A stretch of 64,000 nucleotides of DNA, taken from contig NZ_NKRE01000001.1 of the NCBI RefSeq assembly GCF_002705925.1, positions 3,079,002-3,143,001 on the forward strand. Direction: 5' to 3'. Positions within the stretch are counted from its first letter, which is position 1. Every line of letters starts with the position of its first letter. The notes beneath the pieces were generated by a model. The model was not told where the DNA came from and did no database searches. It worked only from the letters and a program-made list of their open reading frames with translations. This DNA is from Mycobacterium ostraviense. Lineage in GTDB: Bacteria; Actinomycetota; Actinomycetes; Mycobacteriales; Mycobacteriaceae. Position numbers and translations under genes: made by a program. Positions 38,737 through 50,426 of this stretch are shown piece after piece.

Positions 38737-40626
38737 ATGGCGTACCACAACCCATTCATCGTGAATGGAAGAATCCGGTTTCCGGAGAACACCAATCTGG
38801 TGCGTCACGTCGAAAAGTGGGCGCGGGTGCGTGGCGACAAGCTGGCCTACCGGTTCCTGGACTTCTCCACCGAACGGGACGGCATCGAGCGTGACATCCT
38901 GTGGTCGGAGTTTAGCGCGCGCAACCGCGCGGTCGGCGCCCGCCTGCAACAGGTCACCCAGCCCGGCGACCGGATCGCCATCCTGTGCCCACAGAACCTG
39001 GACTACCTGATCTCCTTCTTCGGCGCGCTGTACTCCGGCCGGATCGCGGTGCCGTTGTTCGACCCGGCCGAGCCGGGCCACGTCGGCCGGTTGCACGCGG
39101 TGCTCGACGACTGCACCCCGTCGACCATTCTGACCACCAGCGACTCAGCCGAGGGTGTGCGCAAGTTCATCCGCAGCCGCTCGGCCAAGGAGCGGCCCCG
39201 GGTAATCGCCGTCGACGCGGTTCCCACCGAGGTCGCCGCGACCTGGCAGGAGCCCGACGCCAACGAGTCGACCACGGCCTACCTGCAGTACACCTCCGGA
39301 TCGACCCGCACCCCGACCGGCGTGCAGATCACCCATCTGAACCTGCCCACCAACGTGCTGCAGGTGCTCCATGCCCTGGAAGGGCAAGAAGGCGACCGCG
39401 GTGTCAGTTGGCTGCCGTTCTTCCACGACATGGGCCTTATCACCGTGCTGCTGACGTCGGTGCTGGGCCACAGCTTCACCTTCATGACCCCGGCCGCGTT
39501 CGTGCGCCGGCCCGGCCGCTGGATTCGCGAACTCGCTCGTAAGCCCGGCGAAATCGGGGGAACATTCTCCGCCGCGCCGAACTTCGCCTTCGAGCATGCG
39601 GCGGTGCGCGGTTTGCCCCGCGACGACGACCCACCATTGGACCTGAGCAACGTCAAGGGCATCCTCAACGGCAGTGAACCGGTGTCGCCGGCGTCGATGC
39701 GCAAATTCTTCGAAGCCTTTGCGCCGTACGGTCTGCCCGAGACTGCGGTCAAGCCGTCCTACGGTCTGGCCGAGGCGACGCTGTTCGTCTCGACTACCGC
39801 GCCCAACGAGCCGCCGACCGTCATCCACGTCGACCGCGACGAGCTCAACAATCAGCGTTTCGTCGAGGTGCCCGCCGACGCGCCGAACGCCGTCGCGCAG
39901 GTCTCGGCCGGCAAGGTCGGCGTCGACGAGTGGGCGGTCATCGTCGACCCGGACACCGCCAGTGAGTTGCCGGACGGGCAAATCGGCGAAATCTGGCTGC
40001 ACGGCAACAACCTGGGCATCGGCTACTGGGGCAAGGAAGAAGAATCCGCTCAGACATTCCGCAACATCCTGAAGTCGCGGATCAGCGAGTCGCACGCCGA
40101 GGGAGCCCCCGACGACGGCCTATGGGTACGCACCGGCGACTACGGCACCTACTTCAAGGGACACCTCTATATAGCGGGCCGGATCAAGGACCTGGTCATC
40201 ATCGACGGCCGCAACCACTACCCGCAGGACCTGGAGTACACCGCACAGGAGTCGAACAAGGCCTTGCGGGTCGGCTACGTGGCCGCCTTCTCGGTGCCCG
40301 CCAACCAGCTGCCGCAGCAGGTGTTCGACGACCCGCACGCCGGGCTGAAGTTCGACCCCGAGGACACCTCCGAGCAGCTGGTGATCGTCGCCGAACGCGC
40401 TGCCGGTACGCACAAACTGGAATACCAGCCGATCGCCGACGACATCCGTGCCGCTATCGCCGTCGGGCATGGGGTGACCGTGCGGGACCTGCTGTTGGTG
40501 TCGGCCGGCACGATTCCCCGGACCTCCAGCGGCAAGATCGGACGGCGCGCGTGCCGGGCTGCCTACCTCGACGGCAGCCTGCGCAGCGGCGTCGGTTCCC
40601 CGACGGCGTTTGCCACCGAATCCTGA
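38737..40626 (+). CDS. fadD32: Long-chain fatty acyl-AMP ligase FadD32
   Basis: Activates the meromycolic acid as acyl-AMP and loads it onto the N-terminal carrier domain of Pks13. The 629-residue enzyme has the adenylation motifs [16 protein letters not shown] (ATP-binding loop), [36 protein letters not shown], and [23 protein letters not shown], with the catalytic Lys in [14 protein letters not shown] used the ATG at 38737 with AGGAGAGGG before it; a GTG six codons earlier is the annotated type of start in some genomes. First gene of the mycolate condensation operon; pks13 starts 23 bases after it. Confidence 0.96.
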   Translation: MAYHNPFIVNGRIRFPENTNLVRHVEKWARVRGDKLAYRFLDFSTERDGIERDILWSEFSARNRAVGARLQQVTQPGDRIAILCPQNLDYLISFFGALYSGRIAVPLFDPAEPGHVGRLHAVLDDCTPSTILTTSDSAEGVRKFIRSRSAKERPRVIAVDAVPTEVAATWQEPDANESTTAYLQYTSGSTRTPTGVQITHLNLPTNVLQVLHALEGQEGDRGVSWLPFFHDMGLITVLLTSVLGHSFTFMTPAAFVRRPGRWIRELARKPGEIGGTFSAAPNFAFEHAAVRGLPRDDDPPLDLSNVKGILNGSEPVSPASMRKFFEAFAPYGLPETAVKPSYGLAEATLFVSTTAPNEPPTVIHVDRDELNNQRFVEVPADAPNAVAQVSAGKVGVDEWAVIVDPDTASELPDGQIGEIWLHGNNLGIGYWGKEEESAQTFRNILKSRISESHAEGAPDDGLWVRTGDYGTYFKGHLYIAGRIKDLVIIDGRNHYPQDLEYTAQESNKALRVGYVAAFSVPANQLPQQVFDDPHAGLKFDPEDTSEQLVIVAERAAGTHKLEYQPIADDIRAAIAVGHGVTVRDLLLVSAGTIPRTSSGKIGRRACRAAYLDGSLRSGVGSPTAFATES

Positions 40627-40649
40627 GACCCAAAACCACAAAGGTACCC

Positions 40650-43600
40650 ATGGCTGACATCGACGACCCTCAGAACCCCGAAGCGAACTTGCCCGACCAC
40701 AAGTCGGACTTAACGGTCCCCGAGATGCGGCAGTGGCTGCGCAACTGGGTGGGCAAGGCGGTCGGCAAGTCGCCGGACTCGATCGATGAGTCGGTGCCGA
40801 TGGTGGAGTTGGGATTGTCGTCGCGCGATGCCGTGGCGATGGCCGCCGACATCGAAGACCTGACCGGCGTCACGCTGTCGGTCGCGGTGGCCTTCCAGCA
40901 TCCGACCATCGAGTCGCTGGCCACCCGGATCGTCGAAGGCGAACCCGAAACCGCAGATGACGGTGTCGACGTCACCGACTGGACCCGCAACGGTCCCGCC
41001 GAGCGGGTGGACATCGCGATCGTGGGATTGTCCACCCGGCTGCCCGGCGACATGAACACCCCCGACGAAACCTGGCGAGCGCTGCTGGAAGGCCGCGACG
41101 CCATCACCGACCTGCCCGAGGGCCGCTGGACGGAATTCCTCGAAGAGCCCCGGCTGGCCGAGCGGGTCAAGGCGGCGCGTACCCGCGGTGGCTACCTGAA
41201 GGACATCAAGGGCTTCGACTCGGAGTTCTTCGCGGTGGCCAAGACCGAGGCCGACAACATCGACCCGCAGCAGCGGATGGCGCTGGAACTGACCTGGGAG
41301 GCGCTCGAACACGCCCGCATCCCGGCCTCGAGCCTGCGCGGCGGGGCCGTCGGCGTCTACGTCGGTGTCTCCAACAACGACTACAGCTTCCTGGCCGTGT
41401 CGGATCCGACGGTCGCGCACCCCTACGCGATCACCGGCACCGCCACCTCGATCATCGCCAACCGGGTGTCCTACTTCTATGACTTCCGGGGGCCTTCGGT
41501 CGCGGTCGACACCGCATGCTCGAGCTCGCTGGTGGCCACCCATCAGGCGGTGCAGGCGCTGCGCAACGGCGAATGCGACGTCGCGGTGGCCGGCGGTGTC
41601 AATGCGCTGATCACCCCGGTGGTGACGCTGGGTTTCGACGAGATCGGACAGGTGCTGGCGCCCGACGGCCGGATCAAGTCGTTCTCTGCCGACGCCGACG
41701 GCTACACCCGCTCCGAGGGCGGCGGGATGGTGGTGCTCAAGCGGGTCGACGACGCGCGCCGCGACGGCGACCAGATCCTGGCCGTGATCGCCGGCAGCGC
41801 GGTCAACCACGACGGCCGGTCCAACGGCTTGATCGCACCCAACCAGGACGCCCAGGCCGACGTGCTGCGTCGGGCCTACAAGGACGCGGGCATCGATCCG
41901 CGCACCGTCGACTACATCGAGGCGCACGGCACCGGAACAATCCTCGGTGACCCGATCGAGGCCGAGGCGCTGGGCCGCGTCGTGGGCAAGGGTCGTCCCG
42001 CCGATCGGCCGGTGCTGCTCGGCGCGGTGAAAACCAATGTCGGACACCTGGAGTCGGCGGCCGGTGCGGCCAGCATGGCCAAGGTGGTGCTGGCGCTGCA
42101 GCACGACAAGCTGCCGCCGTCGATCAACTTCGCCGGGCCCAGCCCCTACATCGACTTCGACACGATGCGACTGAAGGTGATCGACACGGTGACCGACTGG
42201 CCGCGCTACGGCGGGTACGCCGTGGCGGGGGTGTCGAGCTTCGGCTTCGGCGGGGCCAACGCGCACGTGGTCGTGCGCGAGGTCTTGCCGCGCGACGTGG
42301 TGGAGAAAGAGGCGCGTGAATCCGAACCCGCGCCGGCGGCGCCCGCCGAGGCGGCCCCGTCCGAGGCGCCCGCGCTGGAAGGCCACGCGCTGCGGTTCGA
42401 CGACTTCGGCAACATCATCACCGACGCGGCCGCGGCTGCCGAGGACGACGAACCGGAGCTGCCGGGCGTCACCGAAGAAGCGCTGCGGCTCAAGGAAGCC
42501 GCGTTGGAAGAGCTCGCCGCGGAAGAACCTCAGCCGCCGCTTATCCCGCTTGCGGTGTCGGCGTTTCTGACCTCACGCAAGAAGGCCGCAGCCGCCGAGC
42601 TGGCCGACTGGATGGAAACCGCCGAAGGGCAGGCGTCGTCGCTGGAGTCGATCGGCCGCTCGCTGTCGCGGCGCAACCACGGCCGTTCCCGCGCGGTGGT
42701 GCTGGCCCACGACCACGAGGAAGCCATCAAGGGCCTGCGCGCGATCGCCGCCGGCAAGCAGGCGCCGAACGTGTTCAGCGTCGACGGGCCGGTGACCAAC
42801 GGTCCGGTGTGGGTGCTGGCCGGGTTTGGCGCCCAGCACCGCAAGATGGGCAAGAGCCTGTATCTGCGCAACCCGGTCTTCGCCGAGTGGATCGAAAAGG
42901 TCGACGCCCTGGTGCAGGACGAGCTGGGGTATTCGGTGCTCGAGCTGATCCTCGACGACTCGCAGGACTACGGCATCGAGACCACCCAGGTCACCATCTT
43001 CGCGATCCAGATCGCCCTGGGTGAGCTGCTCAAGCACCACGGCGCCAAGCCGGCCGCGGTGGTGGGGCAGTCGCTGGGCGAGGCGGCGTCGGCGTATTTC
43101 GCCGGGGGCCTGTCGCTGCGCGACGCCACCCGCACCATCTGCTCGCGCTCGCACCTGATGGGCGAGGGCGAGGCGATGCTGTTCGGCGAGTACATCCGGT
43201 TGATGGCGCTGGTGGAGTACTCCGCCGACGAGATCGAAACTGTCTTCCCGGACTTTCCTGATCTCGAGGTGTGCGTCTACGCCGCGCCCACCCAGACGGT
43301 CATCGGCGGCCCGCCCGAGCAGGTCGACGCGATCATCGCCCGCGCGGAGGCCGAGGGCAAGTTCGCCCGTAAGTTCCAGACCAAGGGCGCCAGCCACACC
43401 TCGCAGATGGATCCGCTGCTCGGTGAGCTGTCCGCCGAGCTGCAGGGCATCAAGGCGATGAGCCCCACCTGCGGGATCTATTCGACGGTGCATGAGGGCA
43501 GCTACATCAAGCCGGGCAGCGAGCCCATCCACGACGTCGAGTACTGGAAGAAGGGCCTGCGACACAGCGTCTACTTCACCCACGGGATCCGCAACGCCGT

Positions 43601-45950
43601 CGACAGCGGGCACACCACCTTCCTGGAACTGGCGCCCAACCCGGTGGCGCTGATGCAGGTGGGTCTGACCACGGCCGCCGCCGGTCTGCATGACGCCCAG
43701 CTGATCCCGACGCTGGCCCGTAAGCAGGACGAGGTCGAGTCGATGATCTCGACCATGGCCCAGCTCTACGTGTACGGCCACGACCTGGACATCTGGACGC
43801 TGTTCAGCCGTGCCAAGGGCCCCGAAGATTTTGCGAACATTCCGCCGACCCGCTTCAAGCGCAAGGAGCACTGGCTCGACGCGCATTTCTCCGGCGACGC
43901 CTCGGTGATCATGCCGGGTAACCATGTCGCGCTGCCGGATGGCCGCCACGTGTGGGAGTACGCCCCGCGCGACGGCCAGCCGGACCTCGCGGCTTTGGTG
44001 AGAGCCGCTGCGGCCCAAGTGCTTTCGGACGCACAGCTGACGGCCGCCGAGCAGCGCGCGATACCCGCCGATGGTGCCCGGCTGGTGACGACCATGACCC
44101 GGCATCCCGGCGGCGCCTCCGTCCAGGTGCACGCCCGCATCGACGAATCGTTCACGCTGGTCTACGACGCCCTGGTGGCCCGGGCCGGTTCCGAAGCGGT
44201 GCTGCCGGTCCAGGTTGGGGCGGGCGCGGCGATCACCGCTGCACCCGCTTTGGTCCCCGAAGCTTCGGTCGAGGAATCGGAAGCCGACACGCTGACCGAC
44301 AGCCTGACCAACCGCTACCTGCCGAGCGATGTGGGCAGATGGTCACCGGATTCCGGGGAGACCATCGCCGACCGGTTGGGCCTGATCGTCGGGTCGGCGA
44401 TGGGTTACGAGCCCGAGGACCTGCCGTGGGAGGTGCCGCTGATCGAGCTCGGTCTGGACTCGCTGATGGCGGTGCGGATCAAGAACCGCGTCGAGTACGA
44501 CTTCGACATGCCGCCGATTCAGTTGACGGCGGTGCGCGACGCCAATCTCTACAACGTCGAAAAGCTGATCGAGTACGCGGTCGAGCACCGCGACGAGGTC
44601 GAGCAGCTCAGCGAGTACCAGAAGACCCAGACGGCCGAGGAGATTGCCCGGGCACAGGCTGAATTGGTCAGTGGTGCAACGGTTTCCACGGTGACTGCGC
44701 CGGCGCCCGATCCGCAAGCCGCACCGCATACCCAGGGCGCACCCGCTTCGGACGTTCCCGTCCCGCCGCCGCCGACGGACCCCTCCGGCCCCACCGGTAA
44801 TGGGCAGCCCAACCTGGTGGCCGCCGCGGAAGCGCTCAATCAGGAAGCGGTCGCAAAGGCGCTCAATTCCGACGTGCCGCCGCGCGATGCCGCCGAGCGG
44901 GTCACCTTCGCCACCTGGGCGATCGTCACGGGCAAGTCGCCGGGCGGCATCTTCAACCCGCTGCCTAGGTTGGACGACGACAAGGCGGCCAAGATGGCGC
45001 AGCGGCTCTCCGAGCGCGCCGAAGGCCCGATCACCGCCGAGGACGTGCTGACGTCGGAGAACATCGAGGCACTGGCCGACAAGGTGCGCGGCTACCTGGA
45101 GGCCGGGCAGATCGACGGGTTCGTGCGCACGCTGCGGGCCCGGCCCGAAGGCAGCACCAAGCCGCCGGTGTTCGTGTTCCACCCGGCCGGCGGGTCGACC
45201 GTGGTCTATGAGCCACTGCTCAACCGGCTGCCGGCCGACACCCCGATGTACGGCTTCGAACGGGTCGAGGGGTCGATCGAAGAGCGTGCCGCACAATATG
45301 TTCCGAAGCTGGTCGAGATGCAGGGCGACGGGCCCTACATCCTGGTCGGCTGGTCGCTGGGTGGGGTGCTGGCCTACGCGTGCGCCATCGGGCTCAAGCG
45401 GCTGGGCAAGGACGTCCGGTTCGTGGGCCTGATCGATGCGGTGCGCGCCGGCGAGGAGATCCCGCAGACCAAGGAGGAGATCCGCAAGCGCTGGGACCGC
45501 TATGCCCGCTTCGCCGAGAAGACCTTCAACGTCACCATCCCGGAGATCCCGTACGAGCAGCTCGAGGAGCTCGACGACGAGGGCCAGGTCCGGTTCGTGC
45601 TCGACGCCGTCCGGGAGTCCGGGGTACAGATCCCGGCCGGGATCATCGAACACCAGCGCACGTCGTACCTGGACAACCGGGCGATCGACACCGCGCAGAT
45701 CCAGCCTTACGACGGGCACGTCACCCTCTACATGGCCGACCGATACCATGACGACGCGATCATGTTCGAGCCGCGATATGCCGTTCGCCAGCCGGACGGC
45801 GGTTGGGGCGAATACGTCTCCGACCTCGAGGTCGTGCCGATCGGTGGTGAGCACATCCAGGCCATCGATGAGCCGATCATCGCCAAGGTGGGCGAGCACA
45901 TGAGCCGCTCGTTAGAGAACGTCGAGGCTGAACAGAGGGCCCCTCAGTGA
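40650..45950 (+). CDS. pks13: Polyketide synthase Pks13 (mycolic acid condensase)
   Basis: Joins meromycolyl and carboxyacyl chains to make the mycolic precursor and transfers it to trehalose. The 1766-residue protein has, in order: carrier domain 1 with [11 protein letters not shown] (about 50-62); ketosynthase with VDTACSSSL (Cys near 288), EAHGTGT and [12 protein letters not shown]; a linker; acyltransferase with [11 protein letters not shown] (near 805); carrier domain 2 with [12 protein letters not shown] (near 1269); a Pro-rich linker; and thioesterase with [13 protein letters not shown] (Ser near 1568). Both phosphopantetheine serines are present. I chose the ATG at 40650 by homology ([10 protein letters not shown]). 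The length is slightly above the 1733 residues in H37Rv, the excess being in linkers. The stop overlaps accD4 (GTGA). Confidence 0.97.
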   Translation: MADIDDPQNPEANLPDHKSDLTVPEMRQWLRNWVGKAVGKSPDSIDESVPMVELGLSSRDAVAMAADIEDLTGVTLSVAVAFQHPTIESLATRIVEGEPETADDGVDVTDWTRNGPAERVDIAIVGLSTRLPGDMNTPDETWRALLEGRDAITDLPEGRWTEFLEEPRLAERVKAARTRGGYLKDIKGFDSEFFAVAKTEADNIDPQQRMALELTWEALEHARIPASSLRGGAVGVYVGVSNNDYSFLAVSDPTVAHPYAITGTATSIIANRVSYFYDFRGPSVAVDTACSSSLVATHQAVQALRNGECDVAVAGGVNALITPVVTLGFDEIGQVLAPDGRIKSFSADADGYTRSEGGGMVVLKRVDDARRDGDQILAVIAGSAVNHDGRSNGLIAPNQDAQADVLRRAYKDAGIDPRTVDYIEAHGTGTILGDPIEAEALGRVVGKGRPADRPVLLGAVKTNVGHLESAAGAASMAKVVLALQHDKLPPSINFAGPSPYIDFDTMRLKVIDTVTDWPRYGGYAVAGVSSFGFGGANAHVVVREVLPRDVVEKEARESEPAPAAPAEAAPSEAPALEGHALRFDDFGNIITDAAAAAEDDEPELPGVTEEALRLKEAALEELAAEEPQPPLIPLAVSAFLTSRKKAAAAELADWMETAEGQASSLESIGRSLSRRNHGRSRAVVLAHDHEEAIKGLRAIAAGKQAPNVFSVDGPVTNGPVWVLAGFGAQHRKMGKSLYLRNPVFAEWIEKVDALVQDELGYSVLELILDDSQDYGIETTQVTIFAIQIALGELLKHHGAKPAAVVGQSLGEAASAYFAGGLSLRDATRTICSRSHLMGEGEAMLFGEYIRLMALVEYSADEIETVFPDFPDLEVCVYAAPTQTVIGGPPEQVDAIIARAEAEGKFARKFQTKGASHTSQMDPLLGELSAELQGIKAMSPTCGIYSTVHEGSYIKPGSEPIHDVEYWKKGLRHSVYFTHGIRNAVDSGHTTFLELAPNPVALMQVGLTTAAAGLHDAQLIPTLARKQDEVESMISTMAQLYVYGHDLDIWTLFSRAKGPEDFANIPPTRFKRKEHWLDAHFSGDASVIMPGNHVALPDGRHVWEYAPRDGQPDLAALVRAAAAQVLSDAQLTAAEQRAIPADGARLVTTMTRHPGGASVQVHARIDESFTLVYDALVARAGSEAVLPVQVGAGAAITAAPALVPEASVEESEADTLTDSLTNRYLPSDVGRWSPDSGETIADRLGLIVGSAMGYEPEDLPWEVPLIELGLDSLMAVRIKNRVEYDFDMPPIQLTAVRDANLYNVEKLIEYAVEHRDEVEQLSEYQKTQTAEEIARAQAELVSGATVSTVTAPAPDPQAAPHTQGAPASDVPVPPPPTDPSGPTGNGQPNLVAAAEALNQEAVAKALNSDVPPRDAAERVTFATWAIVTGKSPGGIFNPLPRLDDDKAAKMAQRLSERAEGPITAEDVLTSENIEALADKVRGYLEAGQIDGFVRTLRARPEGSTKPPVFVFHPAGGSTVVYEPLLNRLPADTPMYGFERVEGSIEERAAQYVPKLVEMQGDGPYILVGWSLGGVLAYACAIGLKRLGKDVRFVGLIDAVRAGEEIPQTKEEIRKRWDRYARFAEKTFNVTIPEIPYEQLEELDDEGQVRFVLDAVRESGVQIPAGIIEHQRTSYLDNRAIDTAQIQPYDGHVTLYMADRYHDDAIMFEPRYAVRQPDGGWGEYVSDLEVVPIGGEHIQAIDEPIIAKVGEHMSRSLENVEAEQRAPQ

Positions 45951-47500
45951 GCACCAAGACCACGGCCGAGCTGCTGGCCGAACTACGCGAAAAGCTGGAG
46001 CTGGCCAAGGAGCCCGGCGGTGAGAAGGCCGCCGCCAAGCGCGACAAGAAGGGCATCCCGAGTGCCCGCGCCCGCGTCTACGACCTGGTGGACCCGGGCA
46101 CCTTCTTCGAAATCGGGGCGTTGTGCCGCACTCCGGGCGACCCCAACGCGCTCTACGGCGACGGGGTGGTGACCGGGCACGGCCTGATCAACGGCCGCCC
46201 GGTCGGGGTGTTCTCCCACGACCAGACGGTGTTCGGCGGCACGGTCGGGGAGATGTTCGGCCGCAAGGTGGCCCGCTTGATGGAGTGGTGCGCGATGGTC
46301 GGCTGTCCGATCGTCGGCATCCAGGACTCCGGCGGCGCCCGCATCCAGGACGCCGTCACGTCGTTGGCGTGGTATGCCGAGCTGGGCCAACGTCACGAAG
46401 CGCTGTCCGGGGTGGTGCCGCAGATCTCCCTCATCTTCGGCAAGTGTGCTGGGGGAGCGGTCTACTCGCCGATCCAGGACGACCTGCTGGTCTCGGTGCG
46501 TGACCAGGGCTACTTTTTCGTCACCGGTCCCGACGTGATCCGCGAGGTCACCGGCGAGGAGGTCACCCTCGACGAGCTCGGCGGCTCCGACGCGCAGGCC
46601 CGCTACGGCAACATCCACCACGTGGTGAACTCCGAAGCCGAGGCGTTCCAGTACGTGCGCGACTTCCTGTCGTTCCTGCCGTCCAACTGCTTCGGCAAGC
46701 CGCCGGCCATCAATCCCGGACTGGAACCGGAGATCACCCCGACCGACCTGGAGTTGGATTCGATCGTCCCGGACTCCGACAATGCGGCCTACGACATGCA
46801 CGAGATCCTGCTGCGCATCTTCGACGACGGCGACTTTCTGGACGTCGCCGCGCAGCACGGGCCGGCCATCATCACCGGGTACGCCCGGGTCGACGGGCGT
46901 CCGGTGGGCGTGATCGCCAACCAGCCCATGCACATGTCCGGGGCCATCGACAATGAGGCTTCCGACAAGGCGGCGCGGTTCATCAGGTTCTGTGATTCGT
47001 TCCAGATCCCGCTAGTGTTCGTGGTGGACACCCCCGGGTTTCTGCCGGGCGCCGAGGAGGAGAAGCGGGGCATCATCAAGCGCGGCGGGCGGTTCCTGTA
47101 CTCCGTGGTCGAGGCCGATGTGCCGAAGGTGACCATCACGGTCCGCAAGTCCTATGGCGGCGCCTACGCGGTGATGGGCTCGCGGCAGCTGACCGCCGAC
47201 TTCAACTTCGCCTGGCCCACCGCGCGCATCGCGGTGATCGGCGCCGAGGGGGCCGCGCAGCTGCTGATGAAACGCTTCCCGGACCCCAATGCGCCGGAAG
47301 CGCAGGCAATTCGCAAGTCTTTCATCGAGAACTACAATCTCAACATGGCGATCCCCTGGATCGCCGCCGAGCGCGGATTCATCGACGCGGTCATCGATCC
47401 GCACGAAACCCGGTTGCTGCTGCGCCGGTCGATGCACCTGTTGCGGGACAAGCAGCAATGGCAACGGTTGGGCCGCAAGCACGGGCTGATCCCGGTCTAA
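45947..47500 (+). CDS. accD4: Acyl-CoA carboxylase beta subunit AccD4
   Basis: Carboxyltransferase subunit that, with AccA3, carboxylates the long acyl-CoA used as the second substrate of Pks13. The 517-residue protein has the two crotonase-like halves of the family: [10 protein letters not shown] with [12 protein letters not shown] in the N-half (oxyanion glycines), and [15 protein letters not shown] with [13 protein letters not shown] in the C-half. The GTG start overlaps the pks13 stop. Its stop is followed by a long inverted repeat; fadE35 converges from the other side. The IS1557-type transposase I remember between accD4 and fadE35 in H37Rv is absent. Confidence 0.96.
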   Translation: MSTKTTAELLAELREKLELAKEPGGEKAAAKRDKKGIPSARARVYDLVDPGTFFEIGALCRTPGDPNALYGDGVVTGHGLINGRPVGVFSHDQTVFGGTVGEMFGRKVARLMEWCAMVGCPIVGIQDSGGARIQDAVTSLAWYAELGQRHEALSGVVPQISLIFGKCAGGAVYSPIQDDLLVSVRDQGYFFVTGPDVIREVTGEEVTLDELGGSDAQARYGNIHHVVNSEAEAFQYVRDFLSFLPSNCFGKPPAINPGLEPEITPTDLELDSIVPDSDNAAYDMHEILLRIFDDGDFLDVAAQHGPAIITGYARVDGRPVGVIANQPMHMSGAIDNEASDKAARFIRFCDSFQIPLVFVVDTPGFLPGAEEEKRGIIKRGGRFLYSVVEADVPKVTITVRKSYGGAYAVMGSRQLTADFNFAWPTARIAVIGAEGAAQLLMKRFPDPNAPEAQAIRKSFIENYNLNMAIPWIAAERGFIDAVIDPHETRLLLRRSMHLLRDKQQWQRLGRKHGLIPV

Positions 47501-47509
47501 CTCTAACGC

Positions 47510-47567
47510 CGAGCAGACGCAGAATCGCCCGTTTCGTCCCGAAATGGTGGGATTCTGTGTCTGCTCG
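47510..47567. terminator. Long inverted repeat between accD4 and fadE35
   Basis: CGAGCAGACGCAGAATC (47510-47526) pairs with GATTCTGTGTCTGCTCG (47551-47567), 17 bp with one wobble. An inner TTTCG-TCC-CGAAA hairpin sits in the loop. It fills nearly the whole gap between two convergent stop codons and should act as a two-way terminator. Confidence 0.8.
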
Positions 47568-47569
47568 CG

Positions 47570-49342
47570 CTACAAGCGCAGTGCCCCGTCCGCGAGTTCG
47601 TCGAAGCGCTGCAGCGCTTCGACGGGTTCGGTGTCGATCCCGCGCAGCGGGCCGCGGTCGGCCAGATACCGGTGCGTGTATAGCCGGGCGACGAGAGCCT
47701 TGCGGTCGGCGCCGCGGGTGGCCCGCTCCCACGCTGCCTGCTCGGTGAGCAACGCCCCGGCATAGACGTCGCCCATGAACTGGGCCAGCGGGAACAGTCG
47801 CGCCTCGGCCACCTCCCGGTCCAGCTTCGTCCACGCCGTGATCGCCTGGTCGAGGTCGTCGATGCGCCGCGATACCAGCCGCGTGGTCTCGTCGTCGTCG
47901 GACACCGACACCGCATCGCACATCCGGGCCAGCAACGGCTCGTGCGCCCGCGACTGTTCCATGCCCCGCCGCACGTCGAGGCAAAGGATATTGTCGGAGC
48001 CCTCCCAGATGGTGTTGACCTGCGCGTCCCGCAGGATCCGGGCCACCGGCCAGGTCTCGATGTAACCGTTACCGCCGTGCATCTCGACCGCATCGGACGC
48101 GGCGGTGATCCCGAGCCGGCACACCCGCAGTTTGGTCACCGGCACGGCGATGCGCTGCCGGATCGTTTGCGGCTGACGGTGGTTGGTGGCTCCGGTGCCG
48201 TCGAAAATCAGCGCCAGCGCGGCTTCGACGTCGACGACCATCTCGGCCAGCTTGCGCCGGATCAGCGGTTTGTCGATCAACGCCTCGCCGAACGCGCGCC
48301 GCTGGCGGGCATAGCACAGCGACTCGACCAGGGCGCGGCGCGCGTTGCCGACGGCGAACGAGGCGGTGCCCAGCCGCAACTTGTTGGTCAGCTCCATCAT
48401 GCGGCCGAGCCCTTTGCCGTCGGCCGGCCCGGAGTCAGCCTGCGGTTCGCCGGACAGCAAAAAGGCTTCGGCGTCGACGAACTCGATTTCGCCGGAGGCA
48501 ACCGAGCGGGTACCCAGCTTGTCCTTCAGCCGCCGGACGCGCACGCCGTTGCGGGAGCCGTCCCGTCGTGTCCGCAACACCAGGAAGGAGGCCACCCCCC
48601 GGGGCGAGTCGGGAGCCCCCTCGGGTTTGGCCAGCGCCACAAACGCCTCACCGGCGCAATTGGAGGCAAACCATTTGAAGCCGTTCAGCAGCCAGTCGTC
48701 GCCACAGCGTGTCGCTGTGGTCTCGAGCGCGCCCAGGTCGGAGCCGCCGGTGCGCTCGGTCATCAGTTGCGCCGCCTCACCGTCCCACTCGCCGGAGTTG
48801 AGTTTGCCCAGGACGTAGTCGCGTACATCGGGGGGCGCGTAGGCCGTCACCAGTGACCGGACCATGTTGCCGCCGGTGCCCAGCGCGCAGGCCATCCCGA
48901 TGTCGGCCTGGTTGAGCAGATAGTTGGAAGCGAACAGTGGCAGCGACGGGCTCACGCCGGCCCGCTTGGCGTCGTCGCGCAAGGCTTGCTGGGCGTCCAG
49001 AATGGCTCGCTTGGATCGGGTGAACGATTCCGGCATCACCACCCGGCTGATGTCATGGCCCCACCGGTCGTAGCGTTCCAGCTGCGGGGGATTGCGGTCG
49101 GTCTCCTCGGCCCAGCGCGTCACCGGGCCGCCCATCAGCTCACCGATGCGGGTCAAATGAGGCTCGGCGAAACCCAATTCGTCGGGCAGCAGGTAGTACG
49201 CCATGGTGAACTGCAGCGTGGGATCGGTGAGGTACCAGTTGAGACCGGTGGCGCCCTGGTAGTTCTCGGTGCGGTAGCGGCCGGCTTTTTCCGGTGTCGA
49301 GAACGGCAGCCGGTCGACGGCCTCCAGGAGGTATTTGCTCAT
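47570..49342 (-). CDS. fadE35: Acyl-CoA dehydrogenase FadE35
   Basis: FAD-dependent acyl-CoA dehydrogenase of the AidB-like long type, 590 residues, matching Rv3797 in size. Recognisable segments are LMTERTGGSDLGALET and WLLNGFKWFASNCAGEAF in the middle domain, RLKDKLGTRSVASGEIEF, and LGTASFAVGNARRALVESL with YIETWPVARILRDAQVNTIWEGSDNI in the C-terminal helical domain. A further 120-residue helical extension follows, as in AidB relatives. The substrate is unknown. An AT-rich palindrome lies just before the ATG. It does not belong to the mycolate operon, as it runs in the opposite direction. Confidence 0.93.
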   Translation of the reverse strand: MSKYLLEAVDRLPFSTPEKAGRYRTENYQGATGLNWYLTDPTLQFTMAYYLLPDELGFAEPHLTRIGELMGGPVTRWAEETDRNPPQLERYDRWGHDISRVVMPESFTRSKRAILDAQQALRDDAKRAGVSPSLPLFASNYLLNQADIGMACALGTGGNMVRSLVTAYAPPDVRDYVLGKLNSGEWDGEAAQLMTERTGGSDLGALETTATRCGDDWLLNGFKWFASNCAGEAFVALAKPEGAPDSPRGVASFLVLRTRRDGSRNGVRVRRLKDKLGTRSVASGEIEFVDAEAFLLSGEPQADSGPADGKGLGRMMELTNKLRLGTASFAVGNARRALVESLCYARQRRAFGEALIDKPLIRRKLAEMVVDVEAALALIFDGTGATNHRQPQTIRQRIAVPVTKLRVCRLGITAASDAVEMHGGNGYIETWPVARILRDAQVNTIWEGSDNILCLDVRRGMEQSRAHEPLLARMCDAVSVSDDDETTRLVSRRIDDLDQAITAWTKLDREVAEARLFPLAQFMGDVYAGALLTEQAAWERATRGADRKALVARLYTHRYLADRGPLRGIDTEPVEALQRFDELADGALRL

Positions 49343-49356
49343 CCCGCGACACTATT

Positions 49357-49375
49357 ACATAGGTTTTATATATGT
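49357..49375. promoter_or_regulatory. AT-rich palindrome at the fadE35 promoter
   Basis: ACATA (49357-49361) and TATGT (49371-49375) form an inverted repeat around GGTTTTATA, 15 bases before the fadE35 start. The 30-base AT-rich patch contrasts with about 65% GC around it. It probably holds the -10 region and perhaps an operator. Confidence 0.4.
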
Positions 49376-49463
49376 CTATACTTCCGGGACGCAGCTTCGG
49401 CCCGGCCGGCCGCCTCAGGGGCGATAAACGGCTTGCGCCACAACGGAATCCAGCGCGGCTAAG

Positions 49464-49688
49464 CTAAGGCGCGGGCTCAACCAGGGTGAGCCGCGGCCAC
49501 GCCACCGCATAGCCGAACCGAACCGGCGTTCCGTGGTTCCGGCCTCGTTGCAGCACCGCCAGCCACGTGGCGAACTGGGGGTCGTCGCGTTCCAGCAGGT
49601 AGATGGCCGCATGGCGGCCGAAGTGCACCCCTATCGGCTTGTCCGGCTGAGCAGTGTCGAGCCTGACCACGACGTCTTCTTCCACCAC
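49464..49688 (-). CDS. Small conserved-looking protein (74 aa)
   Basis: A 74-residue soluble protein with a mixed composition (FGRHAAIYLLERDDPQFATW, then FGYAVAWPRLTLVEPAP). It reads like a short beta-rich protein and does not match a family I recognise. It begins with GTG three bases after the stop of the lipoprotein gene, and is the third member of a run of three short genes. Codon use is like that of its neighbours. Confidence 0.6.
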   Translation of the reverse strand: MVEEDVVVRLDTAQPDKPIGVHFGRHAAIYLLERDDPQFATWLAVLQRGRNHGTPVRFGYAVAWPRLTLVEPAP

Positions 49689-49691
49689 CGA

Positions 49692-49853
49692 TCACCTGCC
49701 GTCAGTGGTGACCGGCTCGGTCGTGCTGCTCCCATTGGCGCTCCCGGTGGGCCTCCCACGGGGCACGGCGCATCCGACCGCGGTGATGAGCACCGCCATC
49801 GCCACCAGACCGGCGATCGAGCGCGCCGCGACGAGATACCGGGGCCCGCTCAC
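49692..49853 (-). CDS. Putative small lipoprotein (53 aa)
   Basis: A 53-residue peptide. Residues 5-11 are short and basic, then a hydrophobic core (IAGLVAMAVLITAVGC) ends in Cys28, a plausible but imperfect lipobox (AVGC). The remaining 25 residues are Gly/Ser/Thr-rich and hydrophilic. The GTG start overlaps the stop codon of the membrane protein gene (GTGA). In the same frame a much longer reading exists upstream, but that is the shadow of the neighbour. Function unknown. Confidence 0.55.
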   Translation of the reverse strand: MSGPRYLVAARSIAGLVAMAVLITAVGCAVPRGRPTGSANGSSTTEPVTTDGR

Positions 49854-50317
49854 GCGGCGCGTGGCAGATCCGGCTTTGCCGTTGCCGTGTGCTGGGTCGG
49901 CCGGCTGGGCGTCGGCGCCCAGCCGACGTAGGTGAGATACAGCCCGACCAGCGCAAAAACCAGGCACAAGCTCACCCACACGCCCTGTGCGCCGATCATG
50001 CTGTTGGCGACCGTTAGGAAGGCCCTGGGAAAGGCCAACAGCAACAGCCCGCGCAACGTGACAAGCCACCCCAGCAGGGACACGATGATCGCCGCGGCAC
50101 CGCGCCAGTACTGGTGACTGGACACCATCACCAAGCCGAACAGCAAGATGAAAGCCCCGGTCACCCAGGTCCACAGTGAATTCGCCTCGAATTGTGACAG
50201 CAGGTTCGCCATGTCGGAGGCACGTACCACAGCCGTCACGTCGACGATCACCAGGAAAGGACCGAGCACCCGGGAGAACATGCGGGTTCGGGTCTGCGAA
50301 TCGGGTGAGACGTTCAT
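49850..50317 (-). CDS. Four-span membrane protein (155 aa)
   Basis: A 155-residue protein with four hydrophobic helices at about 15-30, 47-65, 71-96 and 107-128, and a polar C-terminal tail. The motif SSHQYWRGAAAIIVSLLGWLVTLRGLLL links helices 2 and 3. I chose the ATG at 50317, which has GGAGG seven bases upstream; another ATG six bases earlier is too close to that site. It heads a three-gene operon with the small lipoprotein and the 74-residue protein. I do not recognise a named family. Confidence 0.72.
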   Translation of the reverse strand: MNVSPDSQTRTRMFSRVLGPFLVIVDVTAVVRASDMANLLSQFEANSLWTWVTGAFILLFGLVMVSSHQYWRGAAAIIVSLLGWLVTLRGLLLLAFPRAFLTVANSMIGAQGVWVSLCLVFALVGLYLTYVGWAPTPSRPTQHTATAKPDLPRAA

Positions 50318-50426
50318 GGCCATACCTCCATCCGACGCCATTGACGAATCACCTTGAATCGCATCATGCGACGGCCTGCCGCGGTAGGGACCGAAGTCCC
50401 CGCCGGTTTGCGAGCGGCCGCCTCGC

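Noticed and set aside
40122..40649. Extension of pks13 176 codons upstream into fadD32
   Set aside because: It lies in a different frame inside the conserved fadD32 C-terminus; the ATG at 40650 matches the known N-terminus.
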